Below, piece after piece: positions 42,435 through 51,323 of a stretch of DNA of 64,000 nt. Position 1 is the stretch's first letter; each line of letters starts with the position of its first letter. A program made the translations under genes and the position numbers. Under the pieces are notes generated by a model. That model worked only from the letters and a program-made list of their open reading frames with translations. It searched no databases and was not told the DNA's origin. Source of the stretch: Tolypothrix sp. PCC 7712 (GTDB lineage: Bacteria; Cyanobacteriota; Cyanobacteriia; Cyanobacteriales; Nostocaceae); assembly GCF_025860405.1 (NCBI RefSeq), contig NZ_CP063785.1, positions 3,224,001 to 3,288,000 on the forward strand, written 5' to 3'.

Positions 42435-43583
42435 CTATTTAGGTAATACCTGGCGCAGTGCTTCTAAAAGTCTATCAACACTTTCTTTACGGCTGTTAAA
42501 GCCCATTAGTCCAACCCGCCAAACTTTACCGGCTAGTTCGCCAAGACCACCGCCAATTTCAATGTTATGTTCATCAAGTAGCTTACGGGCAATGGCTTTG
42601 CCATCAACTCCTTCAGGGATGCGAACAGTGGTTAGTGTTGGGAGACGATATTCTCGCTCTACGTGCATACTTAATCCAATATCTTCCAAACTATCCCAGA
42701 GATACTCTACATTTTTTTGATGACGTTGCCAGCTGTTTGCTAGTCCTTCTTCCGCCACTAAACGTAGTGCTTCCCGTAATGCATAGTACAGATTAATGGG
42801 TGCTGTATGGTGATAGATGCGTTCAGTACCCCAATATTTACTCAGCAAGTTCATATCTAAATACCAGTTAGCAACCTTGCTACGTCTGTTTTGCAATTTC
42901 TCTACAGCACGGGGACTCATGGTAAAGGGTGAAGCACCCGGAGGACAACCCAAGCCTTTTTGACTACAGCTGTAAGCAAGGTCTACTCCCCAATTATCTA
43001 AAAATATGGGTACTCCACCCAAGCTGGTAACGGTATCTACTAGTAATAGTGTGTCAAATTCACGACATAAATCAGCTACCCCTTCCAACGGCTGACGTGC
43101 GCCAGTGGAGGTTTCCGCATGAACTAAGGCGAGAATTGCTGGGCGATGAGTTTCTAGTGCTGTGCGGATTTCATCTAAATTGAAGACTTGTCCCCAAGGT
43201 TTAGTAATAGTGCGGACATCTGCGCCATATCTTCCCGCCATATCTACAAGGCGATTGCCAAAATATCCCGCTACACCAATTAATACGACATCGCCAGGTT
43301 CTGTGATATTGGCGATGGTTGCTTCCATTGCGGCTGTTCCTGTACCGCTAACTGCAATTGTCAGGGGGTTTTCTGTCTGCCATACGTAGCGTAGCAATGA
43401 CTGAATTTCATCCATCAAAGCCAGAAAAGCAGGATCAAGATGCCCAACTGGTGAGGTATTCATTGCCTGAAGAACGGCTGGATGAGCATTGGAAGGCCCC
43501 GGCCCCAATAGTAGACGATTTGGCGTTGCTAAAGGTGCAAGTTGTAACCTTTGACTATCGTTGATTGATACGGTATGCGTCAT
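42435..43583 (-). CDS. Class V aminotransferase, alanine-glyoxylate type
   Basis: The 382-residue PLP enzyme resembles alanine(serine)-glyoxylate aminotransferases, which in cyanobacteria convert photorespiratory glyoxylate to glycine. Key features: LLLGPGPSNAHPAVL near the start, SGTGTAAMEAT (phosphate-binding), LVDTVTSLGG with D183 (contacting the pyridine nitrogen) and SCSQKGLGCPPG with K209 (Schiff base). The C-terminal domain includes NIEIGGGLGELAGKVWRVGLMG. Length is standard. The ATG is followed by a short variable N-terminus. It is probably cytosolic. Donor specificity cannot be fixed from the sequence. Confidence 0.9.
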   Translation of the reverse strand: MTHTVSINDSQRLQLAPLATPNRLLLGPGPSNAHPAVLQAMNTSPVGHLDPAFLALMDEIQSLLRYVWQTENPLTIAVSGTGTAAMEATIANITEPGDVVLIGVAGYFGNRLVDMAGRYGADVRTITKPWGQVFNLDEIRTALETHRPAILALVHAETSTGARQPLEGVADLCREFDTLLLVDTVTSLGGVPIFLDNWGVDLAYSCSQKGLGCPPGASPFTMSPRAVEKLQNRRSKVANWYLDMNLLSKYWGTERIYHHTAPINLYYALREALRLVAEEGLANSWQRHQKNVEYLWDSLEDIGLSMHVEREYRLPTLTTVRIPEGVDGKAIARKLLDEHNIEIGGGLGELAGKVWRVGLMGFNSRKESVDRLLEALRQVLPK

Positions 43584-43954
43584 GATTTTTTGTAAGCTAT
43601 GCGGTACTTACCGCATCATAGAGCGATCGCATCACCGTTTTTTGAGTGATTCTCAGGATTCTTAATTTTGCTTATCAATGAGTGCTGAAGTAAGATGCAG
43701 CATACTTTTACAAGCATCCAAAGCAAGATATTTCAGCGAAAATTACTAATTTAGATAACGTTGCTCTCGGTATTATGGTCTTGATGGCAGTTATCCCAAT
43801 ACGGTTCGGATAAGTCTTTTGCATCTCCCTCGTGATTTGGGAAAAGGGTAATGGGAAAAGGGTAAGGGTGAATTCAATCCTTTTCCCCTTTTCCCTTTCC
43901 CCCTTAACCGAACTGTATTGGCAGTTATCCCACTTTCTTTCTCCAACTACAGGA
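43584..43954. other. Intergenic region with GGGTAAGG/CCCTTTTCC repeats
   Basis: The gap between divergent genes has a HIP1-type GCGATCGC at about 43622 and an inverted repeat-like block (AGTTATCCCAATACGGTTCGG at about 43789 and AACCGAACTGTATTGGCAGTTATCC at about 43906). The latter flanks a TTTTCCC/GGGAAAA tract (about 43849-43902). The open frame running through it from 43832 is repeat-derived. Confidence 0.5.
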
Positions 43955-44605
43955 ATGACACCACAAGACGCAAGGCAAGAAGCACCCGCAACCCAGCGCA
44001 ACCGCGAACCGATTTTAGAAGTACTTTTACAAGTATTACCTGCGAGTGGCACGATACTGGAAATAGCTGCTGGAACTGGCGAACATTCAGTGTTTTTTGC
44101 CCCCAAATTCAAACCGCGCCAGTGGCTACCTACAGATGTAAACCCACAGTCACTCGCCAGCATTAGTGCCTGGATTGAACACTGCGGCTGTGAGAATATT
44201 TATCCACCGCAAACGCTGGATGTGAGAGAAGCAGTTTGGACAGTGGAAACAGGAGTAGTCAGCGAGTGGCTTCAGACTTCACCAATTACTGCGATCGTTA
44301 ATATTAATATGATTCATATTTCATCTTGGTCAGCTTGTCTGGGGCTAATGGCAGGGGCAAATCGTATCCTTCAACCGGGAGATATTCTGTATTTATACGG
44401 CCCATTTAAACGCGGTGGAGAACATACAGCACCGAGTAATGCTGCTTTTGATGAATATTTACGCGCCCAAAATCCAGAGTGGGGTGTGCGTAACTTAGAG
44501 GATGTCATTGCAGTAGCTAATGCAGAAAATTTTGTCTTCAAACAGATTTACCAAATGCCCGCAAATAATCTTTCCGTAGTGTTTGAACGTTCTGCTAATG
44601 AATGA
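43955..44605 (+). CDS. DUF938 family SAM-dependent methyltransferase-like protein
   Basis: The protein is 216 residues from the ATG at 43955. The frame is open from 43832, but those 41 codons are translated repeat, and MTPQDARQEAPATQRNREPILEVL is the normal family start. The SAM-binding motif I is ILEIAAGTGEHSVFFA, followed by WLPTDVNPQSLASI (motif II acidic residue), and NINMIHISSWSACLGLMAGANRIL (the family's N-M-I-H-I block). Related to the METTL26 family; its substrate is unknown. Likely cytosolic. The sequence GGA lies just upstream but close to the ATG. Confidence 0.85.
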   Translation: MTPQDARQEAPATQRNREPILEVLLQVLPASGTILEIAAGTGEHSVFFAPKFKPRQWLPTDVNPQSLASISAWIEHCGCENIYPPQTLDVREAVWTVETGVVSEWLQTSPITAIVNINMIHISSWSACLGLMAGANRILQPGDILYLYGPFKRGGEHTAPSNAAFDEYLRAQNPEWGVRNLEDVIAVANAENFVFKQIYQMPANNLSVVFERSANE

Positions 44606-44711
44606 ATTTAATTCGTATTCCTATATATTCCATCTCAGGTGGCTTGCTTGTGAGCAATTAATTCTTCTAGAGTGAATACGACTTTAAATTACAAAATTTC
44701 ACAAGATAATT

Positions 44712-45107
44712 ATGGTTTTTGCAGGTAAAAGACCTAATAACTTAGGGGTTAACAACGGGAAACTAGCATCTTGTCCCAATAGCCCTAACTGTGTATCTAG
44801 CCAAAGTACAGATGCAGTCCATCAAATTGCCCCACTGACTTTTACATCAACGCCAGAAGAAGCGATCGCCAATCTTAAAAGTATCATTGAGTCTTTACCC
44901 AGAACTCAAATCATTACTGAAAGTACTGATTATCTGTATGCAGAATTTAAAAGTGCCTTATTAGGCTTCGTGGATGATGTCGAATTTTATCTTGACCGCA
45001 ACGCAAATGTCATTCAAGTGCGTTCAGCTTCTCGCTTGGGTCAAAGCGATTTAGGTGTAAATCGTCAACGCATAGAAACTATTCGCGCCAAGTTCAACGA
45101 AGCTTAA
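44712..45107 (+). CDS. DUF1499 family protein
   Basis: The 131-residue protein has the DUF1499 pattern: SCPNSPNCVSSQSTD near the start (two cysteines), then EEAIANLKSIIESLPRTQIITESTDYLYAEFKSALLGFVDDVEFYLD and VIQVRSASRLGQSDLGVNRQRIETIRAKF. Function unknown in bacteria. There is no signal peptide in this copy. It starts 106 bp after the DUF938 gene on the same strand and ends before a GACGCGAT palindrome. Confidence 0.9.
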   Translation: MVFAGKRPNNLGVNNGKLASCPNSPNCVSSQSTDAVHQIAPLTFTSTPEEAIANLKSIIESLPRTQIITESTDYLYAEFKSALLGFVDDVEFYLDRNANVIQVRSASRLGQSDLGVNRQRIETIRAKFNEA

Positions 45108-45130
45108 ATGAGGACAAGGGGGCGGGGTAG

Positions 45131-45150
45131 AGACGCGATGAATCGCGTCT
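45131..45150. repeat. 20-bp palindrome AGACGCGAT-GA-ATCGCGTCT
   Basis: Third member of the GACGCGAT palindrome family (others at 6183 and 33865). It lies in the short gap between the convergent DUF1499 and patB genes and may help terminate them. Confidence 0.7.
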
Positions 45151-45175
45151 TTACAAGCACGGGGAGAAATTCTCA

Positions 45176-46777
45176 TTACCCATTACCCATCGCCAATGCT
45201 TTTTGTAATAACATTTGGTCTTCTAACTTAGCTTCAAAACGCCCATTTTCAATATCACGAATCCAACTTTGGCTTTTACCTGTTAGCTTTGCTAAGTCTC
45301 TTTGGCTTAACCCTAGTCTTTTTCTCGCCTCAAGAATATATTCAACAGAAAGCGCTATTTGTGGTTTTAATTTTGTTTTGCGGCTAGTAGTTCGCTGCTT
45401 TTTCTTAGATTTGGCAAGTTGTTTTTTCCACTCTGGTGGAACTTCAAAATATAAGATGCGGGCATTCATGAGTCGATTCCACTTACCACGAGGGGCTGCA
45501 TCGGTTAATCGCGTACCGTTACTACCATCATCAATCCAGAAGTCCAATGCGGCTTCTGCATCTTCAGGAATATCAACTAATTTTGCCCATAAAGGTTGAA
45601 TTTCTAATGGGTAGGTAACAGGATCGAATATAGGTTTGAGTCCATGATAATTAAGTACTTCTAAATCGCTTTCAAATATTCTTAAGAGGCGTTGGCGATG
45701 CTCTGGGTGTCCAGAGACTTGGCTCAGTTTTCGCTCGCCATAAGCAACTCTCATGAGGGTGGGGATAGTAATGCGTTGTTCTCTACCTATTTTGGTTTTA
45801 AATAATAACCACAGCATCATCCGCGCTGCACCTTCATGCTGTTGCCAAATGCTCATGACTACATTTAGTAAAGCTTTAGGTAAGGTACCGTATTGATAGA
45901 AAGCAGTACGCTCTTTGCAGCCTTGGCGATTGAGAAAATACTCTGCCCACTGACCGACTTTAATTGTAAAGGTCAACCCAACTAGATGTTTGCATCCTAA
46001 ATCGTCTTCTTGAAAGTGGTGTTGAATATCTAATAAATGCCACAAGCGGCTTTTTTCTAGGTATACCCCTGGAATCTTCCCTTTTGCGGGTAAATCAATA
46101 GAAGCGATCAGTTGACAGGGTTGTTGAGCAAGTTCTTTAATCAAAGCTAGCTTGGTAGTTTTGCTCAAGTCTTTACGTTTCTCTAGCCCTAGATAGTCCT
46201 CAATCTGTCGGTCGTTGATGGTAAACTTTTCTTCCCAAGGTTGATCTAGGTTAGTGGCGTGAGCGGCATATATTAAGTGCATACAAGCAGATCTAATATC
46301 AAATGCCTCGATCGCAGATAAAGCCTTGGCACCTTTAAGTACGCTTTCTGGCTCGGAATTTACGCTATCCGTCACTCGGAATGCGATCGCACCTTTACCA
46401 CCATTAATTTGTCGTTGATAATATAACTCTCCATCCGCATCAACTTGCCAAGGAAGCGATTGACGCTGGGCTAAAACATTGCATAATTCCCAAATAACAA
46501 TAGCTGAGGCAAAAGGATGTCCTTTCCCATCGGTAAATAGCTTCTGACTGGTAATGACATTAGCATCAACCTTGCATCTACCCTTTTTTGCTTGATAAGG
46601 CACTGGAGAATTGACAGGGCAACAAAGGACACACTGCGGTGTCATATAACCTTCGCAATCATTACACAAACTCGGATCTATCCAGTAGTCACCATCGATA
46701 ACTTGGATCGCACCTTCAGGACACTGAGGAAGGCAATGGTCACACTGAATACAGCGCTTAGTAATGGCATAGGGCAT
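45176..46777 (-). CDS. patB: PatB/CnfR, ferredoxin-domain transcriptional activator of nitrogen fixation genes
   Basis: The 533-residue protein joins an N-terminal ferredoxin-like domain to a C-terminal DNA-binding domain. C9, C12, C15 and C19 (CIQCDHCLPQCPEG) plus C38, C41, C49 and C52/C53 can hold two 4Fe-4S clusters. A long middle domain of unknown fold follows, and a Cro/XRE-type helix-turn-helix (EARKRLGLSQRDLAKLTGKSQSWIRDIENG) lies at about 484-513. This architecture and length match PatB of Anabaena and CnfR, which activates nif genes under low oxygen; the clusters are thought to sense oxygen or redox state. It is divergent from a cox2-type operon across a 1.4-kb gap, as I recall for Anabaena. 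Nitrogenase genes are not in the window. Confidence 0.9.
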   Translation of the reverse strand: MPYAITKRCIQCDHCLPQCPEGAIQVIDGDYWIDPSLCNDCEGYMTPQCVLCCPVNSPVPYQAKKGRCKVDANVITSQKLFTDGKGHPFASAIVIWELCNVLAQRQSLPWQVDADGELYYQRQINGGKGAIAFRVTDSVNSEPESVLKGAKALSAIEAFDIRSACMHLIYAAHATNLDQPWEEKFTINDRQIEDYLGLEKRKDLSKTTKLALIKELAQQPCQLIASIDLPAKGKIPGVYLEKSRLWHLLDIQHHFQEDDLGCKHLVGLTFTIKVGQWAEYFLNRQGCKERTAFYQYGTLPKALLNVVMSIWQQHEGAARMMLWLLFKTKIGREQRITIPTLMRVAYGERKLSQVSGHPEHRQRLLRIFESDLEVLNYHGLKPIFDPVTYPLEIQPLWAKLVDIPEDAEAALDFWIDDGSNGTRLTDAAPRGKWNRLMNARILYFEVPPEWKKQLAKSKKKQRTTSRKTKLKPQIALSVEYILEARKRLGLSQRDLAKLTGKSQSWIRDIENGRFEAKLEDQMLLQKALAMGNG

Positions 46778-47975
46778 AGTATTGTAAGAGTGATTTTTAA
46801 ATTGAAATGCTAAATCAAGCCGTAGATAGCTACGGAATTCAGCTTTTATCTATTCCTCTCGGTGGCAAAGATGCCGAATTTTCTAGATGTTGCTAATACG
46901 CGATCGCCGCAAAATTTTAATTAGTTAAAAATTAATTGCTGTTGATTCCAAAATTATTCTGCTATCCGCATTGATCTATCTTAACCTTAGTAAATTTTTT
47001 AACCAAAAGCATCTGATTTTTTTGTTCATTTTGAACTATTAAATGAATCTTCACATTTGCCAAACAATTATTATACAGAATAGCTTTCACTAACATTTAG
47101 TTACCGATTTTAACATAAATGTAACAAACCTATTTCTAGTTTAATAAATGATGTTAGGAAAGGCATAAAATGGGATTTCTTGCCATAAAATTATTATTGT
47201 TTTAAGCATCTGTTGGAAAAATGTAGGGATTTGCGTCACAGCGATTTGAATATATCAAAATCAGGAAAATTTGACATTATTAAATTTAATTGATATTTAA
47301 TATTCAAAAAAGTCTCTTTTTTTAGCAATATTTGGATAATTTTAATTTTGTGATCTGTATATAGCAATCCACTTTGATTTCTGAAATTATTTGCGTAGGA
47401 AGGAATATTTGAGGAATTTAGTTGTAATTGATGAATTGTGTATGTTGAAACACAGAATATGGAGAGTACAAGCGCGCTTCACTTAATTAATAACTCATTA
47501 ACATTTCTTGACTGGAGAAGAATAACTTAACAAATAGCTTCTGATGTTGCCTCAGTAGAGCTTTGTCTTGAGTACAGAAACGCTAGTACCCCTACCTGTA
47601 AGTAAATATTCCTCCCCTCAAAAAAATACTAGTACCCCACCATAAAAAAACTTTGAAATCTTTACTAGGCAGGGGTTTCAACAGTTGAGTACATCCCTAA
47701 TTAAATGCTGTTACTAGATGAGGTAGCTGATATAACACTTTTGATAGATAGAACTCAGGCAAGTGTCATCAATTTCTATCGCAGTTGTATTTGATATATG
47801 AACAGGACAAGGAAACAAAGGTAACAAGGAGGATAAATTAAAGAGATATTTGTAACTTCTACACAGATTGCTATAGTTGAGACTTTCAATAATAGATAGT
47901 TAAGAACTATAAATTCTAAAGAAAGTCTAAAAAATATAGTCTTACCTGAGTAGATTGAAGCCAAATATCTTTTTT

Positions 47976-47991
47976 TGTGATATGTATCACG
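47976..47991. promoter_or_regulatory. Candidate CRP-family binding site upstream of cox2 operon
   Basis: TGTGA-TATGTA-TCACG has nine of the ten consensus bases of TGTGA-N6-TCACA, and its core GTGATA/TATCAC is a perfect palindrome. It is 222 bp before the first gene of the cox2-type operon. Cyanobacterial CRP proteins recognise this consensus; the binding protein here is not known. Confidence 0.5.
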
Positions 47992-48180
47992 AAAAACCTA
48001 CTTAACATTCCTAACTTATATTTAGCTGGCTATTTGTTTCAGTCTTAATATAAACGCGATAAACATAAGTTAAAGTAATACCTGCATATATCAAATATCA
48101 ACGAGGTTATCTGTGAATTGTAAAGATTATTGACATTTAAAACTGGAATTAACCAGATTTAAAATGCAGAACTTATACCT

Positions 48181-48202
48181 CCGCATCTATAGGAATATGC
48201 GG
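48181..48202 (+). promoter_or_regulatory. Small hairpin in the cox2 leader
   Basis: CCGCAT (48181-48186) pairs with ATGCGG (48197-48202) around a loop containing AGGAA, only 11-17 bp before the candidate start codons at 48213/48219. If transcribed, it could hide the Shine-Dalgarno-like AGGAA. Short, so possibly chance. Confidence 0.3.
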
Positions 48203-48212
48203 TTTTGCAGTC

Positions 48213-48566
48213 ATGCTTATGAAATCTAAACTCTTAAGAATGCTCACAGTATTTTTATTAAGCTTAGTAGTGCTTTCTCCAGCTTTAGTGGCAATAATTA
48301 TAGTTTGGCAGGAGCATCTAAATTTTCAGGCAACACAAAACCTAGTGTATGCTGTTTCCGATGTTCAGCAATTCACTAATCACGGTGTCACTATGGCTAT
48401 TTCTATATTATTATGGCTGATAATTTTGGCTCCTATTGGCCTTTGTTTAGGAATTACTTTGCATAAGGGCTATGTTGCTTATCGTGCTGCTGTGCTACAA
48501 AGAAAAATCCAAATGTTGGAAAAAATGTGGCAGCAAAATACTTATCCAGAGGAAATTATTTTATGA
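48213..48566 (+). CDS. Small membrane protein leading the cox2 operon
   Basis: The 117-residue protein has two membrane helices (about 9-29, LTVFLLSLVVLSPALVAIIIVWQ, and about 57-80, MAISILLWLIILAPIGLCLGITL) and a cytoplasmic C-terminal helix rich in Lys/Gln (AAVLQRKIQMLEKMWQQN). It starts at ATG 48213 or at ATG 48219 in the same frame. Its TGA overlaps the ATG of coxB as ATGA, so translation is probably coupled. A hypothetical gene in this place is, as I recall, also present before coxB2 in Anabaena. An assembly or stability role for the oxidase is inference from position. Confidence 0.7.
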   Translation: MLMKSKLLRMLTVFLLSLVVLSPALVAIIIVWQEHLNFQATQNLVYAVSDVQQFTNHGVTMAISILLWLIILAPIGLCLGITLHKGYVAYRAAVLQRKIQMLEKMWQQNTYPEEIIL

Positions 48567-49408
48567 AACAAATTCCCCTTGGGATTATAACTTTAATTGC
48601 AGGTATCTTAATTACGCTAATTAGCTTGTGGGTAGGACAAAATAATCATCTTTTGCCTGTTCAAGCTTCCGCACAAGCGCCTTTAGTAGATGATTTCTTT
48701 AATGTGATGGTAGCCATTGGGACTGCTTTATTTTTAGTAGTACAAGGGGCCATCCTGTTTTCTGTAATTAAGTTTCGTCGGCGGCCTGGAGATAATGGCG
48801 ATGGCCTGCCAATTGAAGGTAGCTTTCCCCTAGAAATTTTGTGGACTATTATCCCCGGAATCATTGTAATTGGATTGGGGGTTTACAGCGTAGATGTTTA
48901 CACCGAGATGGGCGGGATGGATGAGATTGGTCATCACGGTATGACCCACGAGTCAATGATGGCACAACCCGAATCAAACCCCATTGGTATTGGTTCGACA
49001 CCTGCAACCGAAGGTAAACCACCATCTTTAGTAGTTAACGTCACCGGAATGCAATATGCTTGGCTGTTCAACTATCCCGATAGCGATGTGAATACAGGCG
49101 AACTGCACGTTCCCATCGGTCAAGATGTATTACTGAATATCTCTGCAAATGATGTAATTCACTCATTTTGGGTGCCTCAGTTTCGGTTGAAGCAAGATGC
49201 AATTCCTGGTCAACCTACACAGTTGCGGTTCACCGCCACCAAAACAGGAACCTATCCCATAGTTTGCGCCGAACTGTGTGGTGGCTATCACGGTAGTATG
49301 CGTACTTCTGTAGTTGTCCACACCCCAGAAGATTACGATCGCTGGTTGGCAGAAAATCGCGTAGCCCAACAGCCAGAAATGGATCAAACCGTTGCCGTCA
49401 ATCCATAA
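48563..49408 (+). CDS. coxB: Cytochrome c oxidase subunit II (Cox2-type)
   Basis: The protein is 281 residues from the ATG at 48563, which overlaps the upstream TGA; the frame extends upstream to 48527 without support. Two membrane helices (about 5-22 and 49-70, with a further hydrophobic stretch at 90-112) precede the periplasmic cupredoxin domain. The CuA site is intact: H in NDVIHSFWVPQ, then CAELCGGYHGSM supplying two Cys, His and Met, with E in the middle. A Met/His-rich loop (MGGMDEIGHHGMTHESMM) is inserted before the cupredoxin strands, unusual and possibly copper-binding. It accepts electrons from cytochrome c or plastocyanin and passes them to subunit I. Confidence 0.92.
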   Translation: MKQIPLGIITLIAGILITLISLWVGQNNHLLPVQASAQAPLVDDFFNVMVAIGTALFLVVQGAILFSVIKFRRRPGDNGDGLPIEGSFPLEILWTIIPGIIVIGLGVYSVDVYTEMGGMDEIGHHGMTHESMMAQPESNPIGIGSTPATEGKPPSLVVNVTGMQYAWLFNYPDSDVNTGELHVPIGQDVLLNISANDVIHSFWVPQFRLKQDAIPGQPTQLRFTATKTGTYPIVCAELCGGYHGSMRTSVVVHTPEDYDRWLAENRVAQQPEMDQTVAVNP

Positions 49409-49501
49409 GCGTTTTTCCAGATAATACCAACTTCGGATAGCTAGTCTTGTTTTATTCAAGATTTTCAATCCAAAATCTCAAATCCAAAATCCAAAATTGG
49501 T

Positions 49502-51160
49502 ATGACACAATTAGAAACTCCCAAATCTACAACAGTCGTTACCCACCACGAAGTACCCGAAAAGTGGAAATGGTACGACTATTTCACCTTTAATATCGAT
49601 CACAAAGTCATTGGCATTCAATATCTGGTAACCGCCTTTGTGTTTTACCTGATTGGTGGATTAATGGCGATGGCGATCCGCATCGAATTAAATACACCAG
49701 ATGCAGATTTTCTCGATCCCAACCTTTACAACGCCTTCATGACCAACCACGGCACATTAATGATTTTTATGTGGATTGTGCCGGCGGCGATTGGGGGATT
49801 TGGTAACTTCCTGATTCCCTTGATGGTGGGGGCGCGAGATATGGCGTTTCCCAAATTGAATGCGATCGCATTTTGGTTAAATCCGCCGGCTGGGGCCTTA
49901 CTTTTGGGTAGCTTCTTCTTTGGTGGTTCTCAAAGTGGCTGGACTGCTTACCCACCATTGAGTTTAATCACAGCTAACACTGCCCAATCAATGTGGATTT
50001 TAGCGATCGTGTTGGTGGGGACTTCCTCAATTTTGGGGGCGTTAAACTTTGTCGTCACCATCTTGAAGATGAAAGTCCCCAGTATGCAATGGACGCAAAT
50101 GCCCTTATTCTGCTGGGCAATTTTAGCCACTTCAGTTTTAGCCCTGCTGTCTACCCCAGTTTTAGCAGCCGGATTAGTGCTGTTATTATTTGATATCAAC
50201 TTTGGCACTTCTTTCTTTAAGCCGGATGCTGGCGGAAATGTGGTGCTTTATCAGCATTTATTTTGGTTTTATTCCCACCCTGCCGTATATTTAATGATTT
50301 TGCCCATCTTCGGCATTATGTCGGAGGTGATTCCCGTTCACGCCCGTAAACCGATATTTGGCTATAAAGCGATCGCTTATTCTAGCTTGGCAATCTGCAT
50401 TATTGGTTTATTTGTTTGGGTACACCATATGTTTACCAGTGGTACACCCCCTTGGATGCGGATGTTCTTTACCATTTCTACCCTGATTGTTGCTGTTCCC
50501 ACTGGCGTGAAGATTTTTGGTTGGGTAGCAACTCTGTGGGGCGGTAAAATCCGCTTTACCAGTGCCATGTTATTTGCCATTGGCTTGCTATCAATGTTTG
50601 TCGTTGGCGGATTAGGCGGCGTAACCTTGGGTACAGCGCCTTTTGATATCCATGTTCACGATACATATTATGTAGTTGGTCACTTCCACTACGTATTATT
50701 TGGCGGTTCTGTATTTGGTATCTATGCGGGAATTTACCATTGGTTCCCCAAGATGACTGGCAGAATGATGAATGAAACCTGGGGAAGAGTACATTTTGCC
50801 CTGACTTTTGTTGGTACTCACCTCACTTTCCTACCCATGCACCAACTAGGGTTGCAAGGAATGCCGCGCCGTGTCGCCATGTATGACCCTCAATTTGCAG
50901 GAATTAATCATATTTGTACTATTGGCGCAATAATTCTCGGCATATCTGTAATCCCGTTCTTCTTCAACGCCATTTGGAGTTGGATGAATGGCCCCAAAGC
51001 GTCAGATAACCCTTGGGAAGCGCTGACTTTAGAATGGACAACCACTTCACCCCCAGCGATTGAAAACTGGGAAGTACTACCAGTTGTGACTCACGGCCCC
51101 TACGATTATGGGCGCAGTGATGAAGGAAAACCCACAGCGCAAACGGCTGCCTCGGTTTAA
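49502..51160 (+). CDS. coxA: Cytochrome c oxidase subunit I (Cox2-type, A2 heme-copper oxidase)
   Basis: The 552-residue protein has twelve membrane helices and all metal ligands: H83 (TNHGTLMIF) and H396 for low-spin heme, H394 for the high-spin heme, and H259, H308 and H309 for CuB, with Y263 as the cross-linked tyrosine (WFYSHPAVYLMILP). K337 of the K channel is present (PTGVKIFGW). The usual D-channel glutamate before the CuB helix is replaced by the Y-S pair (FYSHPAVY), which defines the A2 subgroup. The enzyme reduces O2 to water and pumps protons. In heterocysts a Cox2 oxidase helps keep oxygen low for nitrogenase. It starts with ATG 93 bp after coxB. Confidence 0.95.
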   Translation: MTQLETPKSTTVVTHHEVPEKWKWYDYFTFNIDHKVIGIQYLVTAFVFYLIGGLMAMAIRIELNTPDADFLDPNLYNAFMTNHGTLMIFMWIVPAAIGGFGNFLIPLMVGARDMAFPKLNAIAFWLNPPAGALLLGSFFFGGSQSGWTAYPPLSLITANTAQSMWILAIVLVGTSSILGALNFVVTILKMKVPSMQWTQMPLFCWAILATSVLALLSTPVLAAGLVLLLFDINFGTSFFKPDAGGNVVLYQHLFWFYSHPAVYLMILPIFGIMSEVIPVHARKPIFGYKAIAYSSLAICIIGLFVWVHHMFTSGTPPWMRMFFTISTLIVAVPTGVKIFGWVATLWGGKIRFTSAMLFAIGLLSMFVVGGLGGVTLGTAPFDIHVHDTYYVVGHFHYVLFGGSVFGIYAGIYHWFPKMTGRMMNETWGRVHFALTFVGTHLTFLPMHQLGLQGMPRRVAMYDPQFAGINHICTIGAIILGISVIPFFFNAIWSWMNGPKASDNPWEALTLEWTTTSPPAIENWEVLPVVTHGPYDYGRSDEGKPTAQTAASV

Positions 51161-51323
51161 CGTTAGTGGATGCGTTACGCGATCGCTAACCCATCCTACG
51201 TGAACTCTGCGTTCTCTGTGCCTCTGTGGTTTTATATGATTTTTAACCGCAGAAGACACAGAGAGAAGAAGAAGGCTGAAATTCAAGCCAATTATTTCTC
51301 CTTAAATTTAGAAATTGGAATTT

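Larger units (their letters stand above)
46778..48212. other. Long regulatory gap between patB and the cox2 operon
   Basis: This AT-rich stretch of about 1.43 kb has no convincing gene; a minus-strand frame at 47776-47964 lacks a ribosome site and motif. It contains one HIP1-like site (about 46901), two spaced copies of CTAGTACCCC (47583 and 47629), a CRP-type palindrome at 47976, and a small hairpin at 48181 just before the operon. No unambiguous NtcA site (GTA-N8-TAC) was found by eye. Confidence 0.6.

Noticed and set aside
43832-43954. N-terminal extension of the DUF938 methyltransferase
   Set aside because: The 41 codons are translated GGGTAAGG/CCCTTTTCC repeats; the family's usual start is the ATG at 43955.
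47776-47964. 62-codon minus-strand frame between patB and cox2
   Set aside because: It is AT-rich, lacks a ribosome site and recognisable features, and lies in a likely regulatory gap.
46778-48212. NtcA-binding site (GTA-N8-TAC) in the patB-cox2 gap
   Set aside because: Several half-sites were seen but no pair with correct spacing by eye.
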